Source: Verrucomicrobiota bacterium
Lineage (GTDB): Bacteria; Verrucomicrobiota; Kiritimatiellia; UBA8416; JAIOPI01
NCBI GenBank assembly: GCA_027620105.1
Contig: JAQCIA010000083.1
Span: 1 to 8,101, forward strand
Length of the DNA: 8,101 nucleotides
Reading direction: 5' to 3'
Shown here: positions 1 through 4,744 of the stretch, piece by piece
How the letters are laid out: the number at the start of each line of letters is the position of its first letter
How positions within the stretch are numbered: the first letter of the stretch is position 1
Translations under genes and position numbers: made by a program
The notes under the pieces: generated by a model
What the model was told of the DNA's origin: nothing
Seen by the model: the letters and a program-made list of their open reading frames with translations, nothing else
Databases searched by the model: none

Positions 1-23
1 CGTTGATGGGAGGAAGGCTACGA

Positions 24-320
24 TCAAAACCGCCGTATTGCAACACTATTAGGGAATCGTTCTACTAGCTTCCCGTCCAGTCGTCCGTCTCGAAGATCAA
101 TCTCCTGGATTTTGCCGGCGAGGTACCCGTCGTCAATGGGGTGATACTGTTGAACGATTTCCCAGAGGGCCCGTGTAATGAGCGTCAGGCGATCGAACGA
201 CTGCTCAAGTTCAGCAATTCGCTGATCTGCAGATTTGGCTGTTCTGGAGGCCTCGGCGGCGCTGTCCTTGGTATTTAATATCTGCCGCTGTTGGGCTAGA
301 TCCCAAACGAAATTGATCAT
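24..320 (-). CDS. Small coiled-coil cassette protein, unknown function
   Basis: A 98-residue protein. I place the start at the ATG at 320-318 because AGAGGA precedes it by about 8 nt and because the region further upstream is the attC-1 palindrome; a longer reading from 383 would run through that site. It opens with MINFVWDL, continues with a charged heptad-like helix (about residues 15 to 50, including ADQRIAELEQSFDRL) and ends with a segment containing EIDLRDGRLDGK. There is no signal peptide and no membrane helix, so it should be cytoplasmic. I recall uncharacterised bacterial proteins that begin MINFVWDL, carry a DLRDG motif and continue into a CxxC zinc ribbon. Here the protein stops after NSVAIRRF without one. 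That resemblance is from memory. It is the last complete gene of the array in this window. Confidence 0.7.
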   Translation of the reverse strand: MINFVWDLAQQRQILNTKDSAAEASRTAKSADQRIAELEQSFDRLTLITRALWEIVQQYHPIDDGYLAGKIQEIDLRDGRLDGKLVERFPNSVAIRRF

Positions 321-337
321 GTCCGATTTCCTCTTTT

Positions 338-407
338 GGTCGAACGTCTCGGATGACCCTCGATTGATTCGTCCGCGAATCAATCGTAGTGGTCCATCCG
401 TTCGACC
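338..407 (-). other. attC: attC-1 recombination site
   Basis: About 70 bp between the genes at 419-1018 and 24-320. Read on the minus strand, R'' is GGTCGAAC (407-400) and R' is GTTCGACC (345-338), a perfect 8-bp outer pair. L'' is GGATGGACC and L' is GGTCATCC; they pair GGAT/ATCC and GACC/GGTC with one extra G in L'', the expected extrahelical base. A five-base spacer GAGAC separates L' from R'. The variable terminal structure is a perfect 11-bp stem, CGATTGATTCG with CGAATCAATCG (386-376 and 371-361), closed by a CGGA loop. The core has C at the fourth position, where the textbook GTTRRRY has a purine. Confidence 0.88.
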
Positions 408-418
408 AGTTCTTTTGT

Positions 419-1018
419 TTATGGTGTCAAGATGAGTGACAAATGCTCAGGCGGTGTGCTGGGCACAGCCAGGTGAAGGTCCTGTTTGAGGAGCTTTCTT
501 GTCAAACCGCCGAAACCCACAACAACGCACCCCTTTTTTCCAAAGGGTGGGATGTCGACAAGATAGGGGTGTACTGTTCCCGCGTCGTTTGTTCTGAACC
601 GTAGGTTGCGCGTAAACAGGAGGGGCGTGTCAGGATGGGCTTCTTCAGAATTTGTGAAGCTGGCGTTGAGACACCAAGCATTGTTGCTGGTTGTCAGAGG
701 CCACGCCGCTGAATATGGAATCCCTGGTGCCGAGAAGAAGCTGGGCGCGACATCGGCAAAAATGGTGTTGCTTGCGGCGTTGAAGTAATCGGTGGATGAC
801 GACCAATTGGTGGTGGGATAGACGCTTGGAGCGCCAGCTGTGAAGGCATCCATTTCTGCCGGAAACATCAGCATGTAGATTCCGCGGGCGTTGCTGGCGG
901 TCTGCGTCATCCGGGAGCCATGGCGGTCTATGAGAACGGAGTTCACCTTGACCACAACAAGACCAGCCAATGTAAGAACAATGACCCCCCCGAGTGAAAT
1001 CAGTGTGCGAATCTTCAT
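419..1018 (-). CDS. Single-anchor exported protein, possibly pilin-like, unknown function
   Basis: A 199-residue protein starting at the ATG at 1018-1016, seven nucleotides after the attC-2 core; the only ribosome-site candidate is the weak AAGAGA next to the ATG. The longer frame from 1141 crosses attC-2 and is not credible. It has a short basic start (MKIRT), a hydrophobic helix at about residues 6 to 25, then an exported domain rich in Ser, Thr, Asn and aromatics. Recognisable stretches are NARGIYMLMFPAEM, SSSTDYFN, APGIPYSAAW and FGKKGCVVVGFGG. The layout (one N-terminal helix followed by a soluble domain) resembles pseudopilin-like or envelope-anchored proteins. I recall similar DYFN and NNAW motifs in uncharacterised exported proteins of PVC-type bacteria, but there is no classical prepilin cleavage motif. 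Function is unassigned. It is followed after 11 nt by attC-1. Confidence 0.75.
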   Translation of the reverse strand: MKIRTLISLGGVIVLTLAGLVVVKVNSVLIDRHGSRMTQTASNARGIYMLMFPAEMDAFTAGAPSVYPTTNWSSSTDYFNAASNTIFADVAPSFFSAPGIPYSAAWPLTTSNNAWCLNASFTNSEEAHPDTPLLFTRNLRFRTNDAGTVHPYLVDIPPFGKKGCVVVGFGGLTRKLLKQDLHLAVPSTPPEHLSLILTP

Positions 1019-1024
1019 TCTCTT

Positions 1025-1095
1025 GGTCGAACGCCCGGCTTCACCCTGAGCCATCCGCCGCGGGTGGCGATAGGGTGCGAGCCGATGTTCGGGCC
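1025..1095 (-). other. attC: attC-2 recombination site
   Basis: About 71 bp between the genes at 1041-1373 and 419-1018. On the minus strand R'' is GGCCCGAAC (1095-1087) and R' is GTTCGACC (1032-1025), pairing through CGAAC/GTTCG. L'' CGGCTCGCACCC pairs with L' GGGTGAAGCCG as CGGCT/AGCCG and CACCC/GGGTG; L'' has CG where L' has a single A, so L'' is one base longer. The inner hairpin is short (GCCA with TGGC around a GC-rich loop). The TGA stop of the upstream gene lies inside the L' box, so this site overlaps coding sequence. Confidence 0.8.
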
Positions 1096-1373
1096 TCTCT
1101 CTTGCCCAATCGTTTCTCGACATCGCTTCGACACGCCTCAATCAACTCCTTGATCCTGTCGCTCTCCGGTTGCCTGATTTCCTCTGCCTGCTGGAGGAGC
1201 GCGGCGAAGACCGTGGCAATGACTTTGCGACTGGCATACTCATCTTCTACTTGGACCGTGATTGCTCCAATGAGTTGGATGAACTTCCGCATGAGGATGA
1301 GCGGGACGCCGAGCGCTTCAATCTGATCGCGGAGGCGCTGCACGGCTGCTGCATCTTTCGGATAGTAGGCCAT
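1041..1373 (-). CDS. Small helical cassette protein, unknown function
   Basis: A 110-residue protein. The start is the ATG at 1373-1371, preceded by AGGAAAG about 4 nt away and by the attC-3 core. It begins MAYYPKDAAAVQRLRDQIEAL, has a hydrophobic stretch around residues 20 to 40 (VPLILMRKFIQLIGAITV), and continues as a charged, probably helical segment to about residue 92 (EEIRQPESDRIKELIEACR). The hydrophobic stretch is broken by Arg and Lys and does not look like a clean membrane span. About the last 18 residues (ARTSARTLSPPAADGSG and neighbours) come from attC-2, and the TGA stop is in the L' box. The native fold probably ends near residue 92. I do not recognise the family. Confidence 0.7.
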   Translation of the reverse strand: MAYYPKDAAAVQRLRDQIEALGVPLILMRKFIQLIGAITVQVEDEYASRKVIATVFAALLQQAEEIRQPESDRIKELIEACRSDVEKRLGKREARTSARTLSPPAADGSG

Positions 1374-1383
1374 GTTCTTTCCT

Positions 1384-1441
1384 GCCCGAACGTCTGCTCT
1401 CACGGGCGGCGGCACGCCGTACCGTGCAGAGATTGTTGGGC
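1384..1441 (-). other. attC: attC-3 recombination site
   Basis: About 58 bp between the genes at 1453-1962 and 1041-1373. On the minus strand R'' is GCCCAAC (1441-1435), a full match to RYYYAAC, and R' is GTTCGGGC (1391-1384). L'' CTCTGCACGG pairs with L' CCGTGAGAG as CTCT/AGAG and CACGG/CCGTG with one extra G in L''. A five-base spacer CAGAC precedes R', like GAGAC in attC-1. The terminal hairpin is a small CGGC/GCCG stem. The next gene starts 12 nt after the core. Confidence 0.82.
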
Positions 1442-1452
1442 TCATCGTCGCT

Positions 1453-1962
1453 TCAAAAGTGAATGCCTAAATGAAGACCAATCATGTAATGGGCTTCGTC
1501 TGCCGTCCACGAATAATCAACGACGGGGCCGAAGTCGTACTCACCAGCAGTGAAGACATAGGTGGCCTCAAGATGCGTGGAATACTCAGCTTCCGTTTCT
1601 CCCTCGTGTTCCGCCCATTGAATGCCTGGGGATACGGACAGGACAAGTCCACGCCATGGATACACGGCTAGCGAGAGCATGAGAGCGTAGTGTTCCTCAT
1701 CCGAGAACAGGTATTCGGCTCCGACGCCGACGGCAAGGTGTTGCTGTATTCCATCCCCTCCAAGACGTTGCATGAGATGGGCATGGATACCAAGAGCATC
1801 CTCTTCCTCCTCCAGCAGGTGTACGTACCCGATGGAAACACCGAGCTCAGGCCCGCTAAGGTCATGGCCGTGGTGTGCATGCGCGTCCTCGGCTGATGCG
1901 ATATTCAGTGCTGTGCCGACGCACAGAGCCACTGCAAACGAAACTATCCCGGTTCTCTTCAT
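1453..1962 (-). CDS. Secreted His-rich beta-barrel-like protein
   Basis: A 169-residue protein starting at the ATG at 1962-1960 with AAGGAAGAG just upstream. Residues 1 to 24 form a signal peptide: MKRTG, a hydrophobic core, then an ASA cleavage motif. The mature protein opens with the His-rich stretch EDAHAHHGHD, a plausible site for Zn, Cu or Ni. The rest alternates polar and hydrophobic residues in strand-like stretches (ELGVSIGYVHLL, HLAVGVGAEYLF, LMLSLAVYPW, LVLSVSPGIQW, THLEATYVF) and ends HLGIHF, with the terminal aromatic typical of outer-membrane barrels. At about 145 mature residues it would form a small barrel of roughly eight strands. Outer membrane location is inferred. The TGA stop lies 11 nt before attC-3. 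It may bind metal, but transport or sensing is not established by the sequence. Confidence 0.8.
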   Translation of the reverse strand: MKRTGIVSFAVALCVGTALNIASAEDAHAHHGHDLSGPELGVSIGYVHLLEEEEDALGIHAHLMQRLGGDGIQQHLAVGVGAEYLFSDEEHYALMLSLAVYPWRGLVLSVSPGIQWAEHEGETEAEYSTHLEATYVFTAGEYDFGPVVDYSWTADEAHYMIGLHLGIHF

Positions 1963-1981
1963 TCTCTTCCTTTCTTCTCTT

Positions 1982-2065
1982 GCCCAACGTCAGCGTTGAG
2001 GCGCTCCGGTGGGGCCGCCGTCCGCGGCGGCCTTACCGGAGTCGCCTCCGACGCTTTGTTGGCCC
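1982..2065 (-). other. attC: attC-4 recombination site (longest, very stable stem)
   Basis: About 84 bp between the genes at 1990-2385 and 1453-1962. On the minus strand R'' is GGGCCAAC (2065-2058) and R' is GTTGGGC (1988-1982), a perfect GTTRRRY. Going inward, AGCGT pairs with ACGCT, GAGGCG with CGCCTC, CTCCGGT with ACCGGAG (one extra A in the L'' arm between these last two), and GGCCGCCG with CGGCGGCC, closed by a CGGA loop. This is nearly continuous pairing over the whole site. The TGA stop of the upstream gene lies between the ACGCT arm and R'. Confidence 0.9.
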
Positions 2066-2385
2066 GGCCGCTTCCGAGCCTTGGGCTTGCACCTCCGCTT
2101 TGGCTTCGGGGAGTCCCGAATGGGCTCGGGATACTCCAGCGTGCGTTCACCATTCACGAACCGCGCCTCATTGGCGCGCTCTTGCAGTGCTTGAATCACG
2201 TGATCTACGGAACTGGTGGGAAGGAGGATCTGCAAGGCAGACTCTGGGTCCGATGGATCCTCGTGCGAAATGAAGACATCCTTTGTGATGTGGTTATCTC
2301 GGGTGACCGTGCCGATTGCCAACACCGAGCCATCGGGGAAGGCGAAACGCGAACACGGCGCAAATCTGTCAAGCGGGCTTGCCAT
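1990..2385 (-). CDS. Small soluble cassette protein, unknown function
   Basis: A 131-residue protein starting at the ATG at 2385-2383, preceded by GGAAAGGAAG. A TTG reading from 2409 would begin inside the attC-5 core and is rejected. It starts MASPLDRFAPCSRF and looks like a compact alpha/beta domain (residues 1 to about 95, with PDGSVLAIGTVTRDNH, DVFISHED, ALQILLPTSSVDHVIQAL). A Lys/Arg/Pro-rich linker follows (SPKPKRRCKPKARKR). Residues from about 107 onward (GQQSVGGDSGKAAADGG and the end) are encoded by attC-4, so this Gly/Ala tail is probably unstructured. There is no signal peptide and no membrane segment. The DGSVLAIGTVTRD part could be a small beta sheet, but I do not recognise the family. 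Confidence 0.72.
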   Translation of the reverse strand: MASPLDRFAPCSRFAFPDGSVLAIGTVTRDNHITKDVFISHEDPSDPESALQILLPTSSVDHVIQALQERANEARFVNGERTLEYPEPIRDSPKPKRRCKPKARKRPGQQSVGGDSGKAAADGGPTGAPQR

Positions 2386-2402
2386 CTGGTTTCTTCCTTT
2401 CC

Positions 2403-2459
2403 GGGCCAACGCCGAAAATCAGGGGCGGCGAAGCCGTACCCTGGATTTTCTGGTTCGGC
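2403..2459 (-). other. attC: attC-5 recombination site
   Basis: About 57 bp between the genes at 2419-2889 and 1990-2385. On the minus strand R'' is GCCGAAC (2459-2453) and R' is GTTGGCCC (2410-2403). L'' GAAAATCCAGGG pairs with L' CCCTGATTTTC as GAAAAT/ATTTTC and CAGGG/CCCTG, leaving a single extra C in L''. The terminal stem CGGC/GCCG closes a three-base loop. The TGA stop of the upstream gene is inside the L' box. Confidence 0.87.
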
Positions 2460-2889
2460 GTCCGTCGTTTTTTCCTTGGCCTGCGCCCGACAACTTTAGT
2501 TTCACAGCCGCGTAGTGTGCCCGGAATCTTGCTATCCAGTCCTCATCCAGCAGTGCAATGAAGAATGCAAGCATACCTTTCGCAGACACCCCATCCGGAC
2601 TGGTGATGTCGATGGATGCGCCACTCATCTCGCCAGTGATAGGGTCGGCCTTCGAGCCCATCCACTCTTGATAGTAGGACTCTGGCTCCCACCCGAAGTT
2701 GATGGTGGAGACATGGACATCTTTCAGAAACACCAGAATCATCGTCTTCCGACAGTCGCAGGACGGATCCTTGCAGTACGTGTCGACAAATCGGTAATTC
2801 CCGTCCGGCAGTTGCCGGCTGTCCCTGATGCCGACCGTGCGCATCTGGTGCGATGCACCTATAATCTTGCCTGCTGGTATGAACTCCAT
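2419..2889 (-). CDS. Cys-triad cassette protein (CKDPSCDCR motif), unknown function
   Basis: A 156-residue protein. I prefer the ATG at 2889-2887, with GGAG five bases upstream, over the in-frame GTG at 2895. The hallmark is YCKDPSCDCRK at residues 38 to 48, with Cys39, Cys44 and Cys46, a likely metal or redox site set between predicted beta strands (YRFVDTY before, TMILVFL after). It continues with HVSTINFGWEPESYYQEWMG, GEMSGASIDITSPDG and a helical segment ALLDEDWIARFRAHY. I recall uncharacterised bacterial proteins with a similar CxxPxCDCRR motif. It is not the SEC-C motif (CxCGSGK...CHG). Residues from about 144 on (a run of Arg and Lys) are encoded by attC-5. No signal peptide, so probably cytoplasmic. 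Confidence 0.77.
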   Translation of the reverse strand: MEFIPAGKIIGASHQMRTVGIRDSRQLPDGNYRFVDTYCKDPSCDCRKTMILVFLKDVHVSTINFGWEPESYYQEWMGSKADPITGEMSGASIDITSPDGVSAKGMLAFFIALLDEDWIARFRAHYAAVKLKLSGAGQGKNDGRRTRKSRVRLRRP

Positions 2890-2909
2890 ATTCACTCCGT
2901 CGTCATTCT

Positions 2910-2967
2910 GCCGAACGTGTGGCTCAGGCGCGGCTTCAGCCGTCGCTTGAAGCCAATGGTTGGCGGC
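2910..2967 (-). other. attC: attC-6 recombination site
   Basis: About 58 bp between the phosphatase gene and the gene at 2419-2889. On the minus strand R'' is GCCGCCAAC (2967-2959) and R' is GTTCGGC (2916-2910). L'' TGGCTTCAAGCG pairs with L' CGCCTGAGCCA as TGGCT/AGCCA and CA/TG, then GCG/CGC past one A-C mismatch; L'' has one extra T. The terminal stem is CGGC/GCCG with a TGAA loop. The site starts about 30 nt after the phosphatase stop, so this gene does not read into its attC. Confidence 0.8.
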
Positions 2968-2997
2968 CCCTGGATTTCGCAGGCGGTGTAGCGCCTC

Positions 2998-4335
2998 CTA
3001 CCGCATGCCGGTGCCTGCTAAGCGACCGAAAAGGGTGAGATACATCAGGCGATAAATGTCGCTGTTGTCGCAACTGCCGCCGCGCAAAGCTTCGGCATTC
3101 GCGCCCTCGGCCCGCGCCAAGATTCCGCCGGCGCCATCCTCGAAACCAGTCCAAGCGATACCGAATGGCAGGCGGTTCCCGAACTGGTCGGGCTCGGCGA
3201 CAAAAGGCAGCGTCTCTGTGCCATCGCGCCCATCCAAGGGCGCGCCGTTGCTGGTGGTTCTGGGGAGCGGTGCGGCGGCACGATCCGGAGGAAAAGCGAT
3301 GACTTCGAGGCCGCTCGCATCGCTGTCGGCTGCCGTGATCAGGAGTGTAGCGGGGTGGCGCTGCAAGTAGTCCCGCGCGACGCCATAGGCGGCGTCTGCG
3401 CGGCGTAGAGCCTCCATGGCCCCCGCAGCGTTGTTGACGTTGCAGAAATTGTCAGTGCCTTCCTCTTCCGCCACCAAAAGGAAGCGCTTGTCGTGGAGCG
3501 ACAAGACGGCCAGCGCGGCGGCGGTCATCTCGCCTACCGACGGGGCGTCGGCGAGGTACAGCGGGAGCCCCTGCGCCCGTAAGTCCTCCTCCGGATGGGC
3601 GTGAAAGGTGTGGTGGTGGGCAAACACGCCGAGGACACGCCGCGTGTCACTGGGCAACGCCGCCAGTTCCACGCGGTTGTGTACAACGGCGTAGCCAAGG
3701 GCGCGCGCCTCGGCGATGAGGTCCTTGCCATCCGTGCGCTCGCCTTCACCGTGACGGCCCTTCACGCCCTTGGGCAGGAGCCATCGCTCGCCCCCCGATA
3801 GGATCACGTGGGCGCCGCTAAGAACGACTTGCTCTGCAATCTCCTGCCCGTTATTCCGGTTCTTGGTCGAGGCCAGAAACACGCCGGTGCCCGGCTCCTC
3901 GATGTCGCCGGAGTTCACCACGCCCACTGCCAGCCCGGCCGCCAGCGCCTCGCGCATGATGCTCATGGGCTTGCCGGAAAGCGCAGTCAGCTGCTGGTCG
4001 CGGTCCATGCCAAAGGAATCGGGATGCACCTTCACGCCGAAAGCATGCGTGGTGGCCCCCCCATGCGAGGTGGCAGCCAGCGAGGTCTTCATGTGTCCGC
4101 GGTAGACAGCCAGGACGGGCAGGCGGTCCCAGTTTATCATGCCGTCCGGTCCCGCAATCATCATCCGCGCAGCGGTCCAGTGTGAAGCACTCGTGCCGTC
4201 GGGATGGATGAAGATCACATTTCCCGTTCTGGGTTCAGATACGGGAACCAGATGCGTGGTCTCGCCGGAGCAGGCAAAGGAACCTAGCCAAAGGACACCG
4301 ATTCCAACAATGCGTATGACCGTCTCGTATTTCAT
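2998..4335 (-). CDS. Exported alkaline phosphatase superfamily protein with variant metal ligands
   Basis: A 445-residue protein starting at the ATG at 4335-4333 behind a strong GGGAGG. Residues 1 to about 22 are a signal peptide; its end, GSFAC-SG, could be a poor lipobox, so a lipoprotein is possible but unproven. The PhoA-type core is in order. VIFIHPDG (40-47) supplies Asp46 (PhoA Asp51). TSHGGATTHAFGVK (89-102) places Ser90 at the nucleophile position (Ser102). LVAEEEGTDNFCN (287-299) gives Glu290 and Asp295 (Glu322, Asp327), but Asn299 where PhoA has His331. ITAADSD (333-339) replaces TADH, so Ser338 probably stands for His370. DGTETLPF (371-378) puts Asp371 at His412. It should hydrolyse phosphate esters outside the cytoplasm, but substrate and metals may differ. 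Length is normal for the family. It is the first cassette of the array. Confidence 0.88.
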   Translation of the reverse strand: MKYETVIRIVGIGVLWLGSFACSGETTHLVPVSEPRTGNVIFIHPDGTSASHWTAARMMIAGPDGMINWDRLPVLAVYRGHMKTSLAATSHGGATTHAFGVKVHPDSFGMDRDQQLTALSGKPMSIMREALAAGLAVGVVNSGDIEEPGTGVFLASTKNRNNGQEIAEQVVLSGAHVILSGGERWLLPKGVKGRHGEGERTDGKDLIAEARALGYAVVHNRVELAALPSDTRRVLGVFAHHHTFHAHPEEDLRAQGLPLYLADAPSVGEMTAAALAVLSLHDKRFLLVAEEEGTDNFCNVNNAAGAMEALRRADAAYGVARDYLQRHPATLLITAADSDASGLEVIAFPPDRAAAPLPRTTSNGAPLDGRDGTETLPFVAEPDQFGNRLPFGIAWTGFEDGAGGILARAEGANAEALRGGSCDNSDIYRLMYLTLFGRLAGTGMR

Positions 4336-4345
4336 GTCTTCCTCC

Positions 4346-4390
4346 CGCCAACTTCATATTATGACGCAGTCCCCTGCGTCTTATCCAACT
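4346..4390 (-). other. Array head: core-like GTTGGCG, candidate attI or degenerate attC
   Basis: On the minus strand GTTGGCG (4352-4346) sits 10 nt before the phosphatase ATG, exactly as R' boxes sit before the other cassette genes. No matching R''/L'' partner is found in the 150 bp behind it, so it is not a normal attC. Behind it are a 7-bp hairpin (GACGCAG with CTGCGTC, 4380-4374 and 4369-4363, four-base loop) and a second, directly repeated CAGTTGGA (4391-4384). A simple core plus extra direct core-like elements is the general layout of attI sites. The assignment is inference. Confidence 0.45.
4358..4388 (-). promoter_or_regulatory. Weak candidate promoter reading into the array
   Basis: On the minus strand TTGGAT (4388-4383) and CATAAT (4363-4358) could serve as -35 and -10 elements. 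The 19-bp spacer is long and contains the 7-bp hairpin. Transcription would start roughly 15 nt before the phosphatase ATG and run into the cassettes, the place expected for an integron cassette promoter. The match is modest, so this is tentative. Confidence 0.28.
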
Positions 4391-4744
4391 GAATGCACCC
4401 GAAACTCCCGCCGATTGCTGATTAACTGCCCCGACGCACGCTCAGTGGGAATTCGGGGGCCGTTGAGGCCCGCGTCCAGCCATCGATAGCCACGGCCCCG
4501 CCCCTGCATGACGCGTGCAGCGGGATTGCAGTCCGGGGCGCACCGGCCCGGAAAAGTTCCTCAACCTGTTGCAATTTCCGGCTCTCAGGCCCCGTTCTCC
4601 CTCAAGCCAGCCTCGCGCCGCCGTTGCACCGCATGAGGACTCCAAACCCCGCGCCATTCGCGCTATTTCGCGCTACTGCGCCCTAATTCGGGCTCCCGCA
4701 ATCTGCGTGCAAAGTCGCAACCGCAACCACCCCATGCGCCAGGG
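4391..4744. other. Gene-free stretch between array head and tRNA
   Basis: I see no credible gene here on either strand; the open frames lack ribosome sites and protein-like composition. There is no trace of a tyrosine recombinase, so no remnant of an integron integrase. It contains an 8-bp inverted repeat, GGGGCCGT at 4456-4463 and ACGGCCCC at 4492-4499, and a degenerate 10-bp tandem repeat at about 4651-4694. Confidence 0.6.
4651..4694. repeat. Degenerate 10-bp tandem repeat
   Basis: Four to five imperfect decamers follow in phase: GCGCCATTCG, CGCTATTTCG, CGCTACTGCG, CCCTAATTCG and the start of GGCTCCCGCA. They share a CGCTA..TCG theme. The period is close to one helical turn. No protein is encoded across it and its role is unknown. 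Confidence 0.5.

Larger units (their letters stand above)
1..4352 (-). mobile_element. Integron gene-cassette array (seven cassettes, six complete attC sites; continues past left edge)
   Basis: Seven same-strand genes are separated by six palindromic junctions that fit the attC layout: R'' ending in AAC, L'', a variable hairpin, L', then R' beginning with GTT. Taking the usual crossover after the G of each R' box, the boundaries lie at 4352, 2916, 2410, 1988, 1391, 1032 and 345. The six complete cassettes are about 1436, 506, 422, 597, 359 and 687 bp. Each start codon lies 7 to 20 nt after an R' box, normally with a purine-rich ribosome site between them, as expected for cassettes. The attC sites are not close copies of each other, unlike the near-identical repeats of Vibrio superintegrons. 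No integrase gene is visible in the window. The array call rests on structure read by eye, not on a covariance-model score. Confidence 0.88.

Noticed and set aside
361..386. Perfect 11-bp hairpin as an intrinsic terminator
   Set aside because: No T-run follows on either strand, and the hairpin is flanked by paired L and R boxes, so it is the variable tip of attC-1.
1041..1445. Longer minus-strand frame starting at 1445
   Set aside because: It would translate through attC-3 before the ribosome site; the ATG at 1373 with AGGAAAG is better. The same logic rejects the frames from 1141, 2409 and 383.
1875..2515. Several plus-strand frames across the cassettes
   Set aside because: Rich in Arg, Ser and Pro with no coherent domain, no ribosome sites and crossing attC-4 and attC-5; they are shadows of minus-strand genes.
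338..2967. Junction palindromes as REP elements or MITEs
   Set aside because: They share architecture but not sequence, occur only at gene ends, all point the same way and carry AAC/GTT cores with an extra base in L''. That fits attC, not a dispersed repeat family.
2981..2996. AGGCG/CGCCT hairpin after the phosphatase stop as a terminator
   Set aside because: Only a 5-bp stem with no T-run; too weak to call.
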